DNA of 64,000 nt from contig JBDREC010000099.1 in NCBI GenBank assembly GCA_043820105.1, positions 27,928 through 91,927 of the forward strand. The letters run 5' to 3'. Positions 26,563-36,238 of this stretch are shown in pieces. The notes beneath the pieces were generated by a model, which was not told the origin of the DNA, did not search any database, and saw only the letters and a list, made by a program, of their open reading frames with translations. Each line of letters opens with the position of its first letter. Position 1 is the first letter of the stretch. A program made the position numbers and the translations under genes. The stretch comes from JBDREC01 sp043820105 [NCBI: Pseudomonadota bacterium] (GTDB lineage Bacteria > Bdellovibrionota_F > JAHFAK01).

Positions 26563-27315
26563 ATGTATCCAGTTATTTTCCAGTGGGGAAAGATTACAAT
26601 TGCTAGCTATGGAACCATGCTTGTGTGTGCTTTTCTGACTTGTTATTTTTTAACTAAATATGAGTTTAAAAGACTAAATTTACCGGAAAAATTGGTTGAA
26701 GATCTTATTTTCTTTGCCATGATTGGTGGAATTGTTGGTTCAAAAATATATTTTTTATTTGAGAATTTTAAGGCTTTTTTAGATAATCCAATAAAAATGG
26801 CTTTTTCAACTTCAGGTTTTACGGCCTATGGTGGTTTTTTCCTTGCTGTAATGCTTTGTATTTATGCAATTAAAAAGGCAAAGGTTAAAATAATAACAGT
26901 CACTGATGCCGTTGCCCCAATGCTTGCTATTGGATATGGAATAGGGCGCATAGGCTGCCAATTAGCAGGCGATGGCTGTTATGGCATTCCATCAAGTTTA
27001 CCTTGGGCTATGGCATATCCAAATGGTGTTATTCCTACTTTACAGGCTGTTCATCCAACACCTGTTTATGAAACTATTTATGGAATAACTCTATTTGCAG
27101 TTCTTTGGTTACTGAGAAAAAAAGATTTTAAACCTGGAAGACTTATCTCAATTTACTTGATTTTTACAGGCCTTGGAAGATTGCTAGTAGAATTTATTAG
27201 ATTAAATGAAAAGGTGTTATTTGGTTTAACCGGAGCCCAGGTAATTGGCATTGTAGCCATTGTTTTTGGGATTTGGGGTGTATACAAGACACGAAAACAA
27301 AAAGTAAAAGCTTGA
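26563..27315 (+). CDS. lgt: Prolipoprotein diacylglyceryl transferase
   Basis: Transfers diacylglycerol to the lipobox cysteine of prolipoproteins in the inner membrane. The 250-residue chain has about seven membrane segments. The Lgt signature region is present as YGIGRIGCQLAGDGCYG (usually GRIGNFINGELYG), with the essential first arginine kept. HPTPVYE matches the HPxQLYE motif and GLGRLLVEFIR the final arginine motif. The Cys-containing signature is divergent. Many lipoproteins in this window would be its substrates. A good AGGAG precedes the ATG. Confidence 0.93.
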   Translation: MYPVIFQWGKITIASYGTMLVCAFLTCYFLTKYEFKRLNLPEKLVEDLIFFAMIGGIVGSKIYFLFENFKAFLDNPIKMAFSTSGFTAYGGFFLAVMLCIYAIKKAKVKIITVTDAVAPMLAIGYGIGRIGCQLAGDGCYGIPSSLPWAMAYPNGVIPTLQAVHPTPVYETIYGITLFAVLWLLRKKDFKPGRLISIYLIFTGLGRLLVEFIRLNEKVLFGLTGAQVIGIVAIVFGIWGVYKTRKQKVKA

Positions 27316-27321
27316 AAGGTT

Positions 27322-28536
27322 TTATAACAGGTTTTTTAACGATGATTTTGCTTCATCAATTACTAGTTGAAGTTTTTCCGGGCAATTTTCAATAACTTCC
27401 ATGTTTTTAGAGCAAATTGCCTTGCCAATATAGGATTCCATATCTAATAAATTGCAGATTCCTTCTTCCAGATTGTTAATTTTATTTTTATTAATAGCAC
27501 ATTTTTCATTAAGGGCTACAAAGAGTTCCTTCCAGGTTGATATCATATTAAAATTTCCATTATTATCAAATTGACAGTTTGTTTTTAAGAAACCCAATAA
27601 TTCAGGATTGTTGCAAATATTATAAACAGAGTTATCAATAAAGTAAGAAATGATATTATAATCATACCAGAGATTTTCTGGATTTATTGAGTTAAAATAT
27701 TTGTTTTCAACTATGGCTTCCATATAAGCTATTTGGTCTTCCTCAAAATCAAGAGCTATTACCTTAAGGTTTGAGAAATCTTTAAATCCAGTAAAAGGAT
27801 CTTCATTATCCAGGTTATTTTTTAGAATTAAGGAACCCTGGAGTAATGTATCTGTATGAGATTTTAATTCTATTGTGCTTTTATAGCCATCGCCTTCAGA
27901 GCAGGAGATTAAATATTTACTAGAATAATCTTCGGAAGAATTGAGGACAAAATCGATTTTGTCAATAAAGCTAAACTTTTCTTCAAAGAGATTATTATAC
28001 AATTTCATATTAATCTTTACTGCAAGTTCTTTTGCTTCTGTATCTGAAAGTTGAATCTGGGCTATGAGCATATTGTTTTCATTGAAGTAAGAATATGTAT
28101 CTATAAATCCATCAGTATTTATTTTAATTTCGATTTTCGAATCCTCTATCTTTTGATTTTCTTCCTTGTTTATGGAGGCAATTAGCTGTTTTTCTAATTC
28201 TTCTAAACAAGACCTTATTATAATGATTTCATTTCCAAATATATTTTTGGGATTATTGTCAGAGGTTTCAGTATCTGAACTTTCTACTTCATTGAAATGC
28301 TTATCCCAATCAGCAAGAAATTTAGTTAAGATATTGTTTTCTATGTCCTTGCTTTTATGTATAATAAGTTCGTTTTCTGTTATTTCTTCATCTTGATGGA
28401 CTTGTGCTTGTTCTTTCGAATCTTCCCTTTGATAGCTATTGTCATTATAATAGTTAGCATCATTTTCGATTGAAGAATTTATACATGAAATAAAGGAAAA
28501 TATAGCGAAAACCATGATAAGCAGATATCTTTTCAT
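27322..28536 (-). CDS. Lipoprotein of unknown function
   Basis: About 404 residues from the ATG at 28536, where GGGGT lies 5 nt upstream; a start 42 bp further up would spoil the signal peptide. The lipobox is FISC. An acidic, Asn-rich tether (about 20-60) is followed by a folded part with mixed helix and strand and several cysteines late in the chain (NICNNPELLG, LKTNCQFD, CAINK, CNLLDM, CSKNM, NCPEKL). I recognise no family. It ends 6 nt from the convergent lgt stop. Confidence 0.65.
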   Translation of the reverse strand: MKRYLLIMVFAIFSFISCINSSIENDANYYNDNSYQREDSKEQAQVHQDEEITENELIIHKSKDIENNILTKFLADWDKHFNEVESSDTETSDNNPKNIFGNEIIIIRSCLEELEKQLIASINKEENQKIEDSKIEIKINTDGFIDTYSYFNENNMLIAQIQLSDTEAKELAVKINMKLYNNLFEEKFSFIDKIDFVLNSSEDYSSKYLISCSEGDGYKSTIELKSHTDTLLQGSLILKNNLDNEDPFTGFKDFSNLKVIALDFEEDQIAYMEAIVENKYFNSINPENLWYDYNIISYFIDNSVYNICNNPELLGFLKTNCQFDNNGNFNMISTWKELFVALNEKCAINKNKINNLEEGICNLLDMESYIGKAICSKNMEVIENCPEKLQLVIDEAKSSLKNLL

Positions 28537-28666
28537 TTTTACCCCAAACTTTAGAACTGAAAAACAGTTTAAAATCAAACCATTATTACTAGTTGAAAAG
28601 TTTTTTGTGATTTATCTTCTATTTATGATTCTATCAAAGATTAGTTAAAATAGCAAATTGAAGCGT

Positions 28667-30061
28667 TTATTGTTTAAAGCTAGCTTCTTTTTTGAAAAGC
28701 GTTTGATCTTTTGCATAAACTAATGCTGTTTTTCTTGTGATTAGACCTTTTTTAATGAGATTTATTAAGGAATGATCAAGTGTATGCATTCTATGTTTGC
28801 CACCTGTAATCATAGAATTACGAATTTGATCATAACTTTTTTGTCTTATTTGATGAGCAATTGCAGGTGTAACAACTAAAACTTCTGTTGCTGCTATTCT
28901 TGATGTACCCTCTTTTGTGGGAAGCAATACCTGAGAAACGATTCCCCTTAAGACATCAGAGAGTTGAATTGAAACCTGTGCTTGATGGTCACTTGGAAAT
29001 ATATCAATAATTCTGTTAATACTTGATACTGCATCAGTTGTATGCAAAGAGGTTAAGACAAGATGGCCTGTCTCAGCTGCTGTTAATGCAATAGCCATAG
29101 ATTCAAGGTCTCTGATTTCACCTATTAAAATTACATCAACGTCCTGTCTTAGGGTGTGTTTTAATGCATTTTGGAAATTGTGAGAATCCAGTCCAATTTC
29201 TCTTTGCTTGATGATACTTTTATTTGAAGAATGTAAATATTCAATTGGATCTTCCAGGCTTGTAATAAGGCATTTTCTTTCTTTGTTAATGAGGTCAATC
29301 ATTGCTGCCAGGGTTGTACTTTTTCCGCTTCCTGTTGGTCCGGTAACAAGCACAATTCCATTTGGTTTTAAGGCCAGCTCTTCGAGTACAAGAGGAAGGC
29401 CAAGTTCTTTTATTGTTTTTACTTTTGATGTTATAAATCTGAATGCTGCACCCAGGCTTCCTTTTTCTTTATGCACATTAACTCTGAAGCGGCCAGTGTC
29501 ATTAGAGTAAGAAATATCAAGTTCAAGGTCTTTTTCAAACTTTGCTCTTTGGTCTTTTGTGAGAAAACCAGTAATTATTTCTTCAATTTCAGTTGCTTCA
29601 AATTTTTTTGTTTGAATAGGGACTAGTTCACCAAATACTCTCATATATGGATATTGTCCTGAAATAAGGTGAACATCTGATGCATTTTTGCTAATAGCAG
29701 TTTGTAAGATTTTATCTAAATCTACAGTTTGTACATATTTCTTTATGAAATCTACATCTTCTTCTGAGATTTCAGTGAAATTAATTCCAAGGCCATATAA
29801 TTTATTTTCTTTTATTTCCTCAATCCATACTATTTTACCTTTTGCTTCAAGGAATTCCTTGTGCCAAGGAATTTTAATTGTCATTTTTAGAACAGTAGAT
29901 AATGGAATCGGCTTTGAAACATATAGAAAAATTCCACCTTCACTTAAGTTTTTTAATAAAGTTTCAGACTTTTGCTTGGATTGATTTTCTTCTGAACAGT
30001 ATACAACTCTGAGTTTAGCTGGCACACGAGTATATTTTCTTCTATCAAGATAATTATCCAT
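28667..30061 (-). CDS. PilZ-PilT fusion: twitching/retraction ATPase with c-di-GMP-binding domain
   Basis: 464 residues. Residues 1-112 are a PilZ domain with both c-di-GMP motifs intact (RKYTR with R8/R12, and N38LSEGG). Residues about 115-464 are a complete PilT: N-terminal ASDVHLISG, Walker A GPTGSGKST at 241-248, the Asp box and GEIRD (Walker B), HTTDA and AATEVLV. PilT powers retraction of type IV pili. The fusion implies direct c-di-GMP control of the motor. No other pilus genes are in the window. Confidence 0.92.
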   Translation of the reverse strand: MDNYLDRRKYTRVPAKLRVVYCSEENQSKQKSETLLKNLSEGGIFLYVSKPIPLSTVLKMTIKIPWHKEFLEAKGKIVWIEEIKENKLYGLGINFTEISEEDVDFIKKYVQTVDLDKILQTAISKNASDVHLISGQYPYMRVFGELVPIQTKKFEATEIEEIITGFLTKDQRAKFEKDLELDISYSNDTGRFRVNVHKEKGSLGAAFRFITSKVKTIKELGLPLVLEELALKPNGIVLVTGPTGSGKSTTLAAMIDLINKERKCLITSLEDPIEYLHSSNKSIIKQREIGLDSHNFQNALKHTLRQDVDVILIGEIRDLESMAIALTAAETGHLVLTSLHTTDAVSSINRIIDIFPSDHQAQVSIQLSDVLRGIVSQVLLPTKEGTSRIAATEVLVVTPAIAHQIRQKSYDQIRNSMITGGKHRMHTLDHSLINLIKKGLITRKTALVYAKDQTLFKKEASFKQ

Positions 30062-30128
30062 GTACTAATTATCTAAATAAAATATAGAGTTGTCAACATT
30101 TGATATTTTTAATCAAAATAAATTGCTA

Positions 30129-30157
30129 TTGATATTTATAAATTTATGACATAAATT
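30129..30157 (+). promoter_or_regulatory. Possible promoter for the barrel gene at 30194
   Basis: TTGATA (30129-30134), a 17-bp spacer and TAAATT (30152-30157) lie about 37 bp before the TTG start. The region is extremely AT-rich, so the match is only suggestive. Confidence 0.35.
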
Positions 30158-30193
30158 TTAATAAACTATGTAATAAAGGTAAAAGATATTAAT

Positions 30194-31522
30194 TTGCGGC
30201 ATATAATTATCATTTCTTTGCTATTTTTAATTTACTCAAGTTTTGCTCTATCTAAGCAACATACTATAGATGCTTTTATTTATACCACTACTTCTTATTA
30301 CGATAATTATGATTTTTCATCAGTTGCTAGAACCAATGAATTTGTTCAATCTTTAGCTTTGAATTTTAAGAGCGATTTTTCCTTTAAAAAAAGGCATGTT
30401 TCTTTTTTGCTTACACCTACCTACAATTATTATTTTAAGGACAATTCTTATGATCCATCTTTAGGAGATACAAGTAGCCTTAATGGTTGGAAAAGACTTG
30501 GAAATATGGGAATAAATGGTTCTTTTCTTTACGATGAAAGTTTTTTTAAAAAAAGAATGATTTTTAATCTAACAAACCGAGTTTCTTATGTGCCAAAGAC
30601 AAAATATTTATCAAGTGAGGCACCTGGTGTTTTGCAAAATGAATTAGAAAATGAACCATTGGACCTTTTGTCCTTTAATGTCTCCCCCCAAATTGATTAT
30701 TTAGTTAATAAGAAGCAAACAATTAAAGCTAATTGTAGTTATGCATACTCTCGGACATTGTTTATGAATTGGAGGAATTCTTTAATATCTTCCATTCCAT
30801 CTCCTGATATTCATAACGCAAACGTTGGGCTAAATTTTACATTTTTTAATGAAAAATTTAGTATTGGACCAAAAGCATTCTTATCTTATTCAATAAATAA
30901 TTATTATGAAGATGAACACTTAGAAAGCGATGTAAAGGGTACAAGAGCTTATAGTATAGCACTAAATTCATCCTATTTGTTTGGACAAAGTACAACTTTG
31001 AGTATGGCTCTAGGTACTGGCTTTGGGAATTCATATTTTTTTATTGATTCTGGTGAATGGAATAATTTTATTTCGTCCTCAGCTTCAATTAATTCCATGT
31101 TTTATAAAAAGGTCTTTAATTATAATGTAGGATATTCAAGAAATAGTTCCCAAATTTTAGGATTAGATGGTTTATATCTTACGCAAGGAATTAGTGGAAC
31201 CTTGAGACTAAACCAGGAAAGACTGCCTTTTATTGCTAAATATTTTTTTATGATACCAAAACTTTTTGCTTCTTACCAATTATCATCAGCTGGAGATGAC
31301 AATGAGATTAAAGCTGCAACTTTTACAACTTCTAATGCAATTCCAATATTTGGGACTTTAGGTTTGATGCTTAATTACTCATATTTAAGGCAATTCGCAT
31401 CAACGGTTTCAGATGTTTTGCTGGATCCTGTTGACTCTCATACAGTTTATGTTGGATTATTTTATTTTTTTAATATATACGGTGGAAAAAAAGCTACTGG
31501 ATTATCGAGGTTACCATTTTAG
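30194..31522 (+). CDS. Outer-membrane beta-barrel protein
   Basis: 442 residues from a TTG start preceded by AAAGGT-like sequence. A signal peptide is present (about 1-20, IYSSFALS). The rest is a long series of amphipathic strands (FNVSPQIDYLVNKKQTI, YNVGYSRNSSQI, GLMLNYSYLRQF), and the chain ends ...SRLPF with a terminal Phe, the BAM signal. The size suggests 16 or so strands. No specific porin or transporter family is evident. It is 3 nt from a SurA-like gene, probably one operon. Confidence 0.7.
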   Translation: MRHIIIISLLFLIYSSFALSKQHTIDAFIYTTTSYYDNYDFSSVARTNEFVQSLALNFKSDFSFKKRHVSFLLTPTYNYYFKDNSYDPSLGDTSSLNGWKRLGNMGINGSFLYDESFFKKRMIFNLTNRVSYVPKTKYLSSEAPGVLQNELENEPLDLLSFNVSPQIDYLVNKKQTIKANCSYAYSRTLFMNWRNSLISSIPSPDIHNANVGLNFTFFNEKFSIGPKAFLSYSINNYYEDEHLESDVKGTRAYSIALNSSYLFGQSTTLSMALGTGFGNSYFFIDSGEWNNFISSSASINSMFYKKVFNYNVGYSRNSSQILGLDGLYLTQGISGTLRLNQERLPFIAKYFFMIPKLFASYQLSSAGDDNEIKAATFTTSNAIPIFGTLGLMLNYSYLRQFASTVSDVLLDPVDSHTVYVGLFYFFNIYGGKKATGLSRLPF

Positions 31523-31525
31523 TTT

Positions 31526-32146
31526 ATGATGAAAAAAGTATTAATAATATTTGTTATTTTTGTTTTTAATCTTTTTGGAAAAATAGAAAACAAGGGTTTA
31601 TTGAAGATTAATGATAAAATTATAACTACTTATGATTTGAACATAAGTTATGTTCTTGATAAAATGTCTAAGGGAAATATACCTGCTTTATCTGAGCTAG
31701 ATAAAGTAGATATGTTTAAGCAGCTTAAGCTTAATTTGGATTATTATTTGGTTTTTGAAGAATTAGAAAAACTTAAAATTACACAACCTGAGATAGCAGA
31801 AGAATGTACTCAAGCCTGGAATAAACTTGTTTTAGCTTTTGATTCAATTGAAAAACTTAGGTTCGGTTTGCTTAATTTGAACATAGATACTGTTGATCTT
31901 AAAAAAGCTTTTTTTAATACTGCTGCTGTTAATAGGTATCTTGAAAAAAGAATTCAAAGCCATGTTTCAGTTTCTGATGATGAAATTTTGTATTTCATTG
32001 AAAAAAGTAAAATTAAAGCTAAAGATATAACAAATGATGATAGAAAAAAAATAATCAAAGAGATAAAAAAACAAAAGAGTATGCAAAGATATAAGGAATA
32101 TATTTCTTATTTAAATCGAAAAGCAAAGATAACTATTCTAAGATAA
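31526..32146 (+). CDS. SurA N-terminal-like periplasmic chaperone fragment or homologue
   Basis: 206 residues with an N-terminal export segment. The phrase LLKINDKIITTYDLN matches the start of SurA/PrsA chaperones (INDxxITxxDL). The rest is helical with VSVSDDEILYFIEKSK, also SurA-like. There is no parvulin (PPIase) domain, so this would be a chaperone-only form. It follows the barrel gene by 3 nt and overlaps the acetyltransferase start by 1 nt. It may assist folding of that barrel. Confidence 0.6.
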   Translation: MMKKVLIIFVIFVFNLFGKIENKGLLKINDKIITTYDLNISYVLDKMSKGNIPALSELDKVDMFKQLKLNLDYYLVFEELEKLKITQPEIAEECTQAWNKLVLAFDSIEKLRFGLLNLNIDTVDLKKAFFNTAAVNRYLEKRIQSHVSVSDDEILYFIEKSKIKAKDITNDDRKKIIKEIKKQKSMQRYKEYISYLNRKAKITILR

Positions 32147-32598
32147 TGTTAAAATCAAAACTAAATAAAAAAATAAGGCTCGCGAATATTAAATTTCTTG
32201 AAAAGATATATGAAATAGAAAAACTTTCTTTTTCTGATCCTTGGTTTTTAAATATTTTTAAGGCTATTTTCCAAAGCGAAAAAGAAATTGTTTATATTTT
32301 AGAAATAGCTGGTGAAGTAGCTGGTTTTATTGTTCTTTCATTTATACTAGATGAAGCTGAAATATATAATGTCGCGGTTCACCCGAGTTTTAGAAAAAGA
32401 GGATTAGGTCAAGCCCTCGTGGAGCATGCAATTTATCTGGCCAAAAAAAAATCATGCAAAGTTTGTTTTTTAGAAGTTCGAAAATCAAATAAGGCGGCAC
32501 TAGATCTTTATATAAAACAAGGATTTAAGCTAGATACTTGTCGCAAAGCATATTATCCTGATGGAGAGGATGCTTTGCTAATGTCTAGGGTTTTATGA
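32146..32598 (+). CDS. rimI: RimI-like GNAT N-acetyltransferase
   Basis: 150 residues, GNAT fold. AEIYNVAVHPSFRKRGLGQALVEHA holds the acetyl-CoA-binding V-x-P-x-x-R-x-x-G-x-G/A motif. EVRKSNKAALDLYIKQGF and the ending DALLMSRVL match RimI, the ribosomal-protein S18 alanine acetyltransferase. The ATG overlaps the preceding stop by 1 nt (TAATG), which indicates translational coupling. The exact protein substrate is inferred from family similarity. Confidence 0.85.
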   Translation: MLKSKLNKKIRLANIKFLEKIYEIEKLSFSDPWFLNIFKAIFQSEKEIVYILEIAGEVAGFIVLSFILDEAEIYNVAVHPSFRKRGLGQALVEHAIYLAKKKSCKVCFLEVRKSNKAALDLYIKQGFKLDTCRKAYYPDGEDALLMSRVL

Positions 32599-32650
32599 TA
32601 GTTGGTAAGTTCATGTCAGTAATAAATATGTTAAAAATATTCTCCCCTTC

Positions 32651-32690
32651 ATTGAAAATTGAAAATTGATTGTTGATTATTGATTATTAT
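32651..32690. repeat. AT-rich gattatt tandem words
   Basis: attgaaaattgaaaattgattgttgattattgattatt-type repeats occupy the 108-bp gap between the convergent rimI and DUF362 genes. They share the gattattgattatt word with the inverted repeat at 18851-18940. Confidence 0.6.
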
Positions 32691-32706
32691 TTACCCACAA
32701 AATCAC

Positions 32707-33813
32707 CTAATTATCAATATTCACTAAGTTATATTTCATAGACCCAAGTCCAATTTTTTCAGCGTATTCCAATTGTTTTATCCAATTTGAATAAGGATAG
32801 ATAGCTGAAATTTTATCTTCATTTTCATTGAAAGCTGATCTGAGTCTACTTGATTCCAGACCTTTTTGGGCATTTACTAAATTACAACTTGCCATATCAA
32901 TTGCAACAGGGTCATTAGACGCTAGGATTCCGATGTTTGAAACTATTGGGTTATCTGACCAATGCATGCAATCACAGTCAGGTGTAATATCAATGAGAAA
33001 ATTATAAAAAACCTTTTTATTTTTTTTCTTATTTAAAACAGCATAAGCTGTTTCAGCTATTTTTTCACCAACAACTTCAGGGTTTTCGTTCCATTGTATT
33101 TCAAGAGCGTGTTCAGGGCAGTGTGCAATACACTCCGCGCAACCAACACATTTAGTAAAATCAAACTCTGGCAACTTGTTTTTCAATTTTACTGCGTTTT
33201 CAGGACAAGAATTTGTGCAAATGCCACAAGCTATACAAGCATCTTCATTAAAAAGTTTAGGTTGAACACTTGCATGCATCCTTTGTTTGCTTGCTCTTGA
33301 TCCAAGACCCATGCCGACATTTTTAATTGCTCCTCCAAAGCCTGTTACCATGTGTAGTTTAAAATGAGATATTACTGCCAGGCTTGAAGAATGTTGAACA
33401 GCGCTTGCTACATTAATTTCTTTAAAATGATTAAGATTAATTTCTTCTTTTACAATATCTTTTGATTCTATGCCATCTGCAATTATAATCGGTGCATTTA
33501 CTGTGCTAAAAGAAAATCCATTCCTGATCGCGGATTCGATAAAATCAATTGGGTTGTCTCTTTGCCCTGTATATAGTGTAGATGTGTCAGTTAGATATGG
33601 TTTTGAATTTTTGCTTTTTATTTTATCAACCAAAGTTCGGGCAAACATAGGCCTTATAAAAGATGTTCCACCTGGATGACCCATATGTAACTTGATTGCT
33701 ACAATATCTCCAGGCTTGTAATCAATACTACACTTATCTATTAATGAGGCAAATTTTCTTAATAAACTTTTGTTTCCATGGCTTCTAGAGCTCGTAAAGT
33801 AAACATCTGACAT
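32707..33813 (-). CDS. DUF362-family protein with two [4Fe-4S] clusters
   Basis: 368 residues. An N-terminal DUF362 domain (VYFTSSRSH, AIKLHMGHPGGTSF, VGMGLGSRASKQRMH) precedes a two-cluster ferredoxin insert with CIACGICTNSCPENAV and CVGCAECIAHCPEHAL, each with the CxxCxxCxxxCP pattern. More DUF362 sequence follows. Proteins of this kind are soluble iron-sulfur proteins of unknown reaction. It is monocistronic, with a 121-bp divergent spacer to the FadL-like gene. Confidence 0.88.
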   Translation of the reverse strand: MSDVYFTSSRSHGNKSLLRKFASLIDKCSIDYKPGDIVAIKLHMGHPGGTSFIRPMFARTLVDKIKSKNSKPYLTDTSTLYTGQRDNPIDFIESAIRNGFSFSTVNAPIIIADGIESKDIVKEEINLNHFKEINVASAVQHSSSLAVISHFKLHMVTGFGGAIKNVGMGLGSRASKQRMHASVQPKLFNEDACIACGICTNSCPENAVKLKNKLPEFDFTKCVGCAECIAHCPEHALEIQWNENPEVVGEKIAETAYAVLNKKKNKKVFYNFLIDITPDCDCMHWSDNPIVSNIGILASNDPVAIDMASCNLVNAQKGLESSRLRSAFNENEDKISAIYPYSNWIKQLEYAEKIGLGSMKYNLVNIDN

Positions 33814-33934
33814 TATGGTCTCCTTATTGTTGAAACTAATATTTCAAAAAAACAATATTATTACAATAAAAAATTAGCTTTCAATTATTTTTATTTATTT
33901 GTAATATATTTCGAATGTAAGGAGGTTTTAAATT

Positions 33935-35233
33935 GTGAAAAAACTTATTGTTTTTTTATTTGTTTTAGTCTGTTCAATTGTCAGTGCAGATGATTATAAT
34001 TTTACTAATACTCTCATTGGAGAAAGAGCTTTTGGCTTAGCTGGAGCTTTTACAGCTTTAAGTGATGATTCCTCTGGGTGCTATTATAATCCAGCTGGAA
34101 TTGCTTTTGTTGATAGATCGTCGCTCTCTTTATCATCTACTGTTTATTCTTTTCAAACACTAAGGACAGAGAATGCCTTTCAACATTTAGAAGCTGGTGT
34201 TATTGATGCTGAAAGTTCAGTTATGACTCCTATTCCTTCAACTGTAGCTACTGTAAAGAAAATATATGACTTTTTAACTGTTGGTATTTGTGCCATTGTT
34301 CCTGATTATACTCATATTACAATCGAAACAATGATTACAGTTAATAATGCTTTATATTCTTTAAGAAGGAACCTAACTGATCAAACACTTTTTGTTGGTC
34401 CCACAGCTGCTTATAAGATTTTGGATAACCTATCAGTTGGAATGTCTGTTTTCTATGCAACAAGAACTTATTCTCTTAGCAATACCCTTACTAATACAGA
34501 AGATATTACAGTTACTTCTCCCTTAATAACAATTTCTACCTCTGATACTTATATTGATCATTCTGCCTTTTTACTTCTATTTGGCGTTAAATATGATCCA
34601 ACTCCAGATGTTCACCTGGGACTTTCTATACGAACTCCCTCAATTAAAAAGTCCGGCAAGGGTTCTGTTTTTCTGACTATTGTTGATGAAAATTCTAATT
34701 TTACAGCTGGTACAAATCTTTTATTTCCTGCTAATAATTTAGGTGCTGAAACAAAATATCCCATGAAGATGGCTGCCGGAGTTGCATATGGAAGAAAAAA
34801 AGAATTTATGGTTTCGTTTGATTCAACTCTTTTTGTTGGAAGTAACTATAATTTAACTGAAATAGGATCAGGAGGGTCAGCGGTTGTTATTGGAGCTGTT
34901 GAACAAAAAAATATTGTTAACTTCGCCTTAGGAGGCGAATATTATTTTAAAGAAGAGTTTCCTGTTAGATTAGGAGCCTACACAAATTTAAGCGCTAATT
35001 CCGTTGAACGGGTTGAAGAAGATCTTAATTATGATAAAATAGATTATTTCGGAGGCACACTTGGAGTTGGATATGAATCCAAAAATTCATCTCTTAATCT
35101 GGGCCTTAGCTACGCACTTGGTAGTGGAAAATCATCAAGAAGCTTTGGAGAGACCGTTGATAATATGACAGTAAAAGATTTTTCAGGCAGTCAATTAGGG
35201 ATATTAATTGGTGGTTCTTATTATTTTGATTAG
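33935..35233 (+). CDS. FadL/OmpP1-type outer-membrane protein
   Basis: 432 residues from a GTG preceded by AAGGAGG. The signal peptide is about 1-18 (SIVSADD). ERAFGLAGAFTALSDDSSGCYYNPAGIAF is the N-terminal hatch signature of the FadL/OmpP1/TodX family (GxAGAfxAxxDDxxaxxxNPAGla). Barrel strands follow and the chain ends GGSYYFD. Family members take up hydrophobic compounds such as fatty acids. The substrate is not evident here. Confidence 0.85.
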   Translation: MKKLIVFLFVLVCSIVSADDYNFTNTLIGERAFGLAGAFTALSDDSSGCYYNPAGIAFVDRSSLSLSSTVYSFQTLRTENAFQHLEAGVIDAESSVMTPIPSTVATVKKIYDFLTVGICAIVPDYTHITIETMITVNNALYSLRRNLTDQTLFVGPTAAYKILDNLSVGMSVFYATRTYSLSNTLTNTEDITVTSPLITISTSDTYIDHSAFLLLFGVKYDPTPDVHLGLSIRTPSIKKSGKGSVFLTIVDENSNFTAGTNLLFPANNLGAETKYPMKMAAGVAYGRKKEFMVSFDSTLFVGSNYNLTEIGSGGSAVVIGAVEQKNIVNFALGGEYYFKEEFPVRLGAYTNLSANSVERVEEDLNYDKIDYFGGTLGVGYESKNSSLNLGLSYALGSGKSSRSFGETVDNMTVKDFSGSQLGILIGGSYYFD

Positions 35234-35250
35234 TTTTAATTTGGCTTTTC

Positions 35251-36225
35251 TTAATTTTTAGTTCGAATCTTTATCTTTGCAACAGGTTTATTATCTTTTC
35301 TATCTATAATATATTTTTCTGAAACATTTGCCAAAGATGAAGTTAAAAACTCCATGTAGATGTTTTCTTTGCCAATTCTTTTGCTTTTTTTGTATTCCTC
35401 AAGTTGGCTTAAGAATCTTTGGCTTTGGCCTTGGGATTGATTCACTTTTTCGTTTTTATAGGCCATGGCTTCTTGTATGTCTTTATTTGCTCTACCTTTA
35501 GCGCTTGGAATTTCTTCGTTTCTATAAGATTCTGCCTGACTAATTCTTTTGTTTTTATCAATTTTTGAATTTATTACATCGTCAAAATATCTTTGCACAA
35601 CATTTGGTGGTCGTACATTTTTTAATTCAACCAAAGAAATAGATAAGCCTGAGTTAAGATTACTTAACTTGTTTTGAGCATGCATTTTTATTTGAGTTTC
35701 TATTGTGGCTTTGCCAAAAGTTAAAATTTCTTCTACAGATGTTTTTGCCAAGGATTGAATAATTACGTTTTTAACTGTTTCATAAAGTACAGGTTCATTG
35801 TCTTTTATGTTAAATAAATATTTAGCAGGATCTAATATTTTATATTGAATCACACAATTTAATTCTACAATATTATTATCACCTGTGAGAGCATATTGTT
35901 TTAATGATGGTTCTGAGGTAGAAAAATTGTCAGTGCTTTGGGATTCGGAATTGTCATAGAAATCCTGAATTAAGATTCTTCTAACTGCTTTAACCGGAAC
36001 CTTGGTAATTTCATCAATTGGCCAGGGGAGCTTGTAGTGTATGCCAGGAGATACATTTGAATCTATGATTTTTCCAAATCGCAGTAAGACGCCAGCTTCA
36101 TTTTGTGAAACAGAATAAACACCTGAAGAAATATAAACAAAAGACAAAATTGCAGCAATAATAATAACAAAACTCAAGCCTTCTTTAAGACTTGTTTGGA
36201 TGTATTTCTTTAACAGTTTTTCCAA
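35251..36225 (-). CDS. hflK: HflK-like SPFH/band-7 membrane protein
   Basis: 324 residues. One membrane segment (about 17-37) is followed by YSVSQNEAGVLLRFGKI and GIHYKLPWPIDEITKVPV, the standard HflK entry to the SPFH domain. A long helical region contains RYFDDVINSKIDKN, AESYRNEEIPSAKG and a Gln-rich GQSQRF stretch typical of HflK. HflK and HflC form a cage around FtsH. It is the last gene of a three-gene SPFH cluster, 13 nt after HflC. A second HflK-like domain sits at the other end of the cluster. Confidence 0.88.
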   Translation of the reverse strand: MEKLLKKYIQTSLKEGLSFVIIIAAILSFVYISSGVYSVSQNEAGVLLRFGKIIDSNVSPGIHYKLPWPIDEITKVPVKAVRRILIQDFYDNSESQSTDNFSTSEPSLKQYALTGDNNIVELNCVIQYKILDPAKYLFNIKDNEPVLYETVKNVIIQSLAKTSVEEILTFGKATIETQIKMHAQNKLSNLNSGLSISLVELKNVRPPNVVQRYFDDVINSKIDKNKRISQAESYRNEEIPSAKGRANKDIQEAMAYKNEKVNQSQGQSQRFLSQLEEYKKSKRIGKENIYMEFLTSSLANVSEKYIIDRKDNKPVAKIKIRTKN

Positions 36226-36238
36226 TGCTTTTTGCCTT

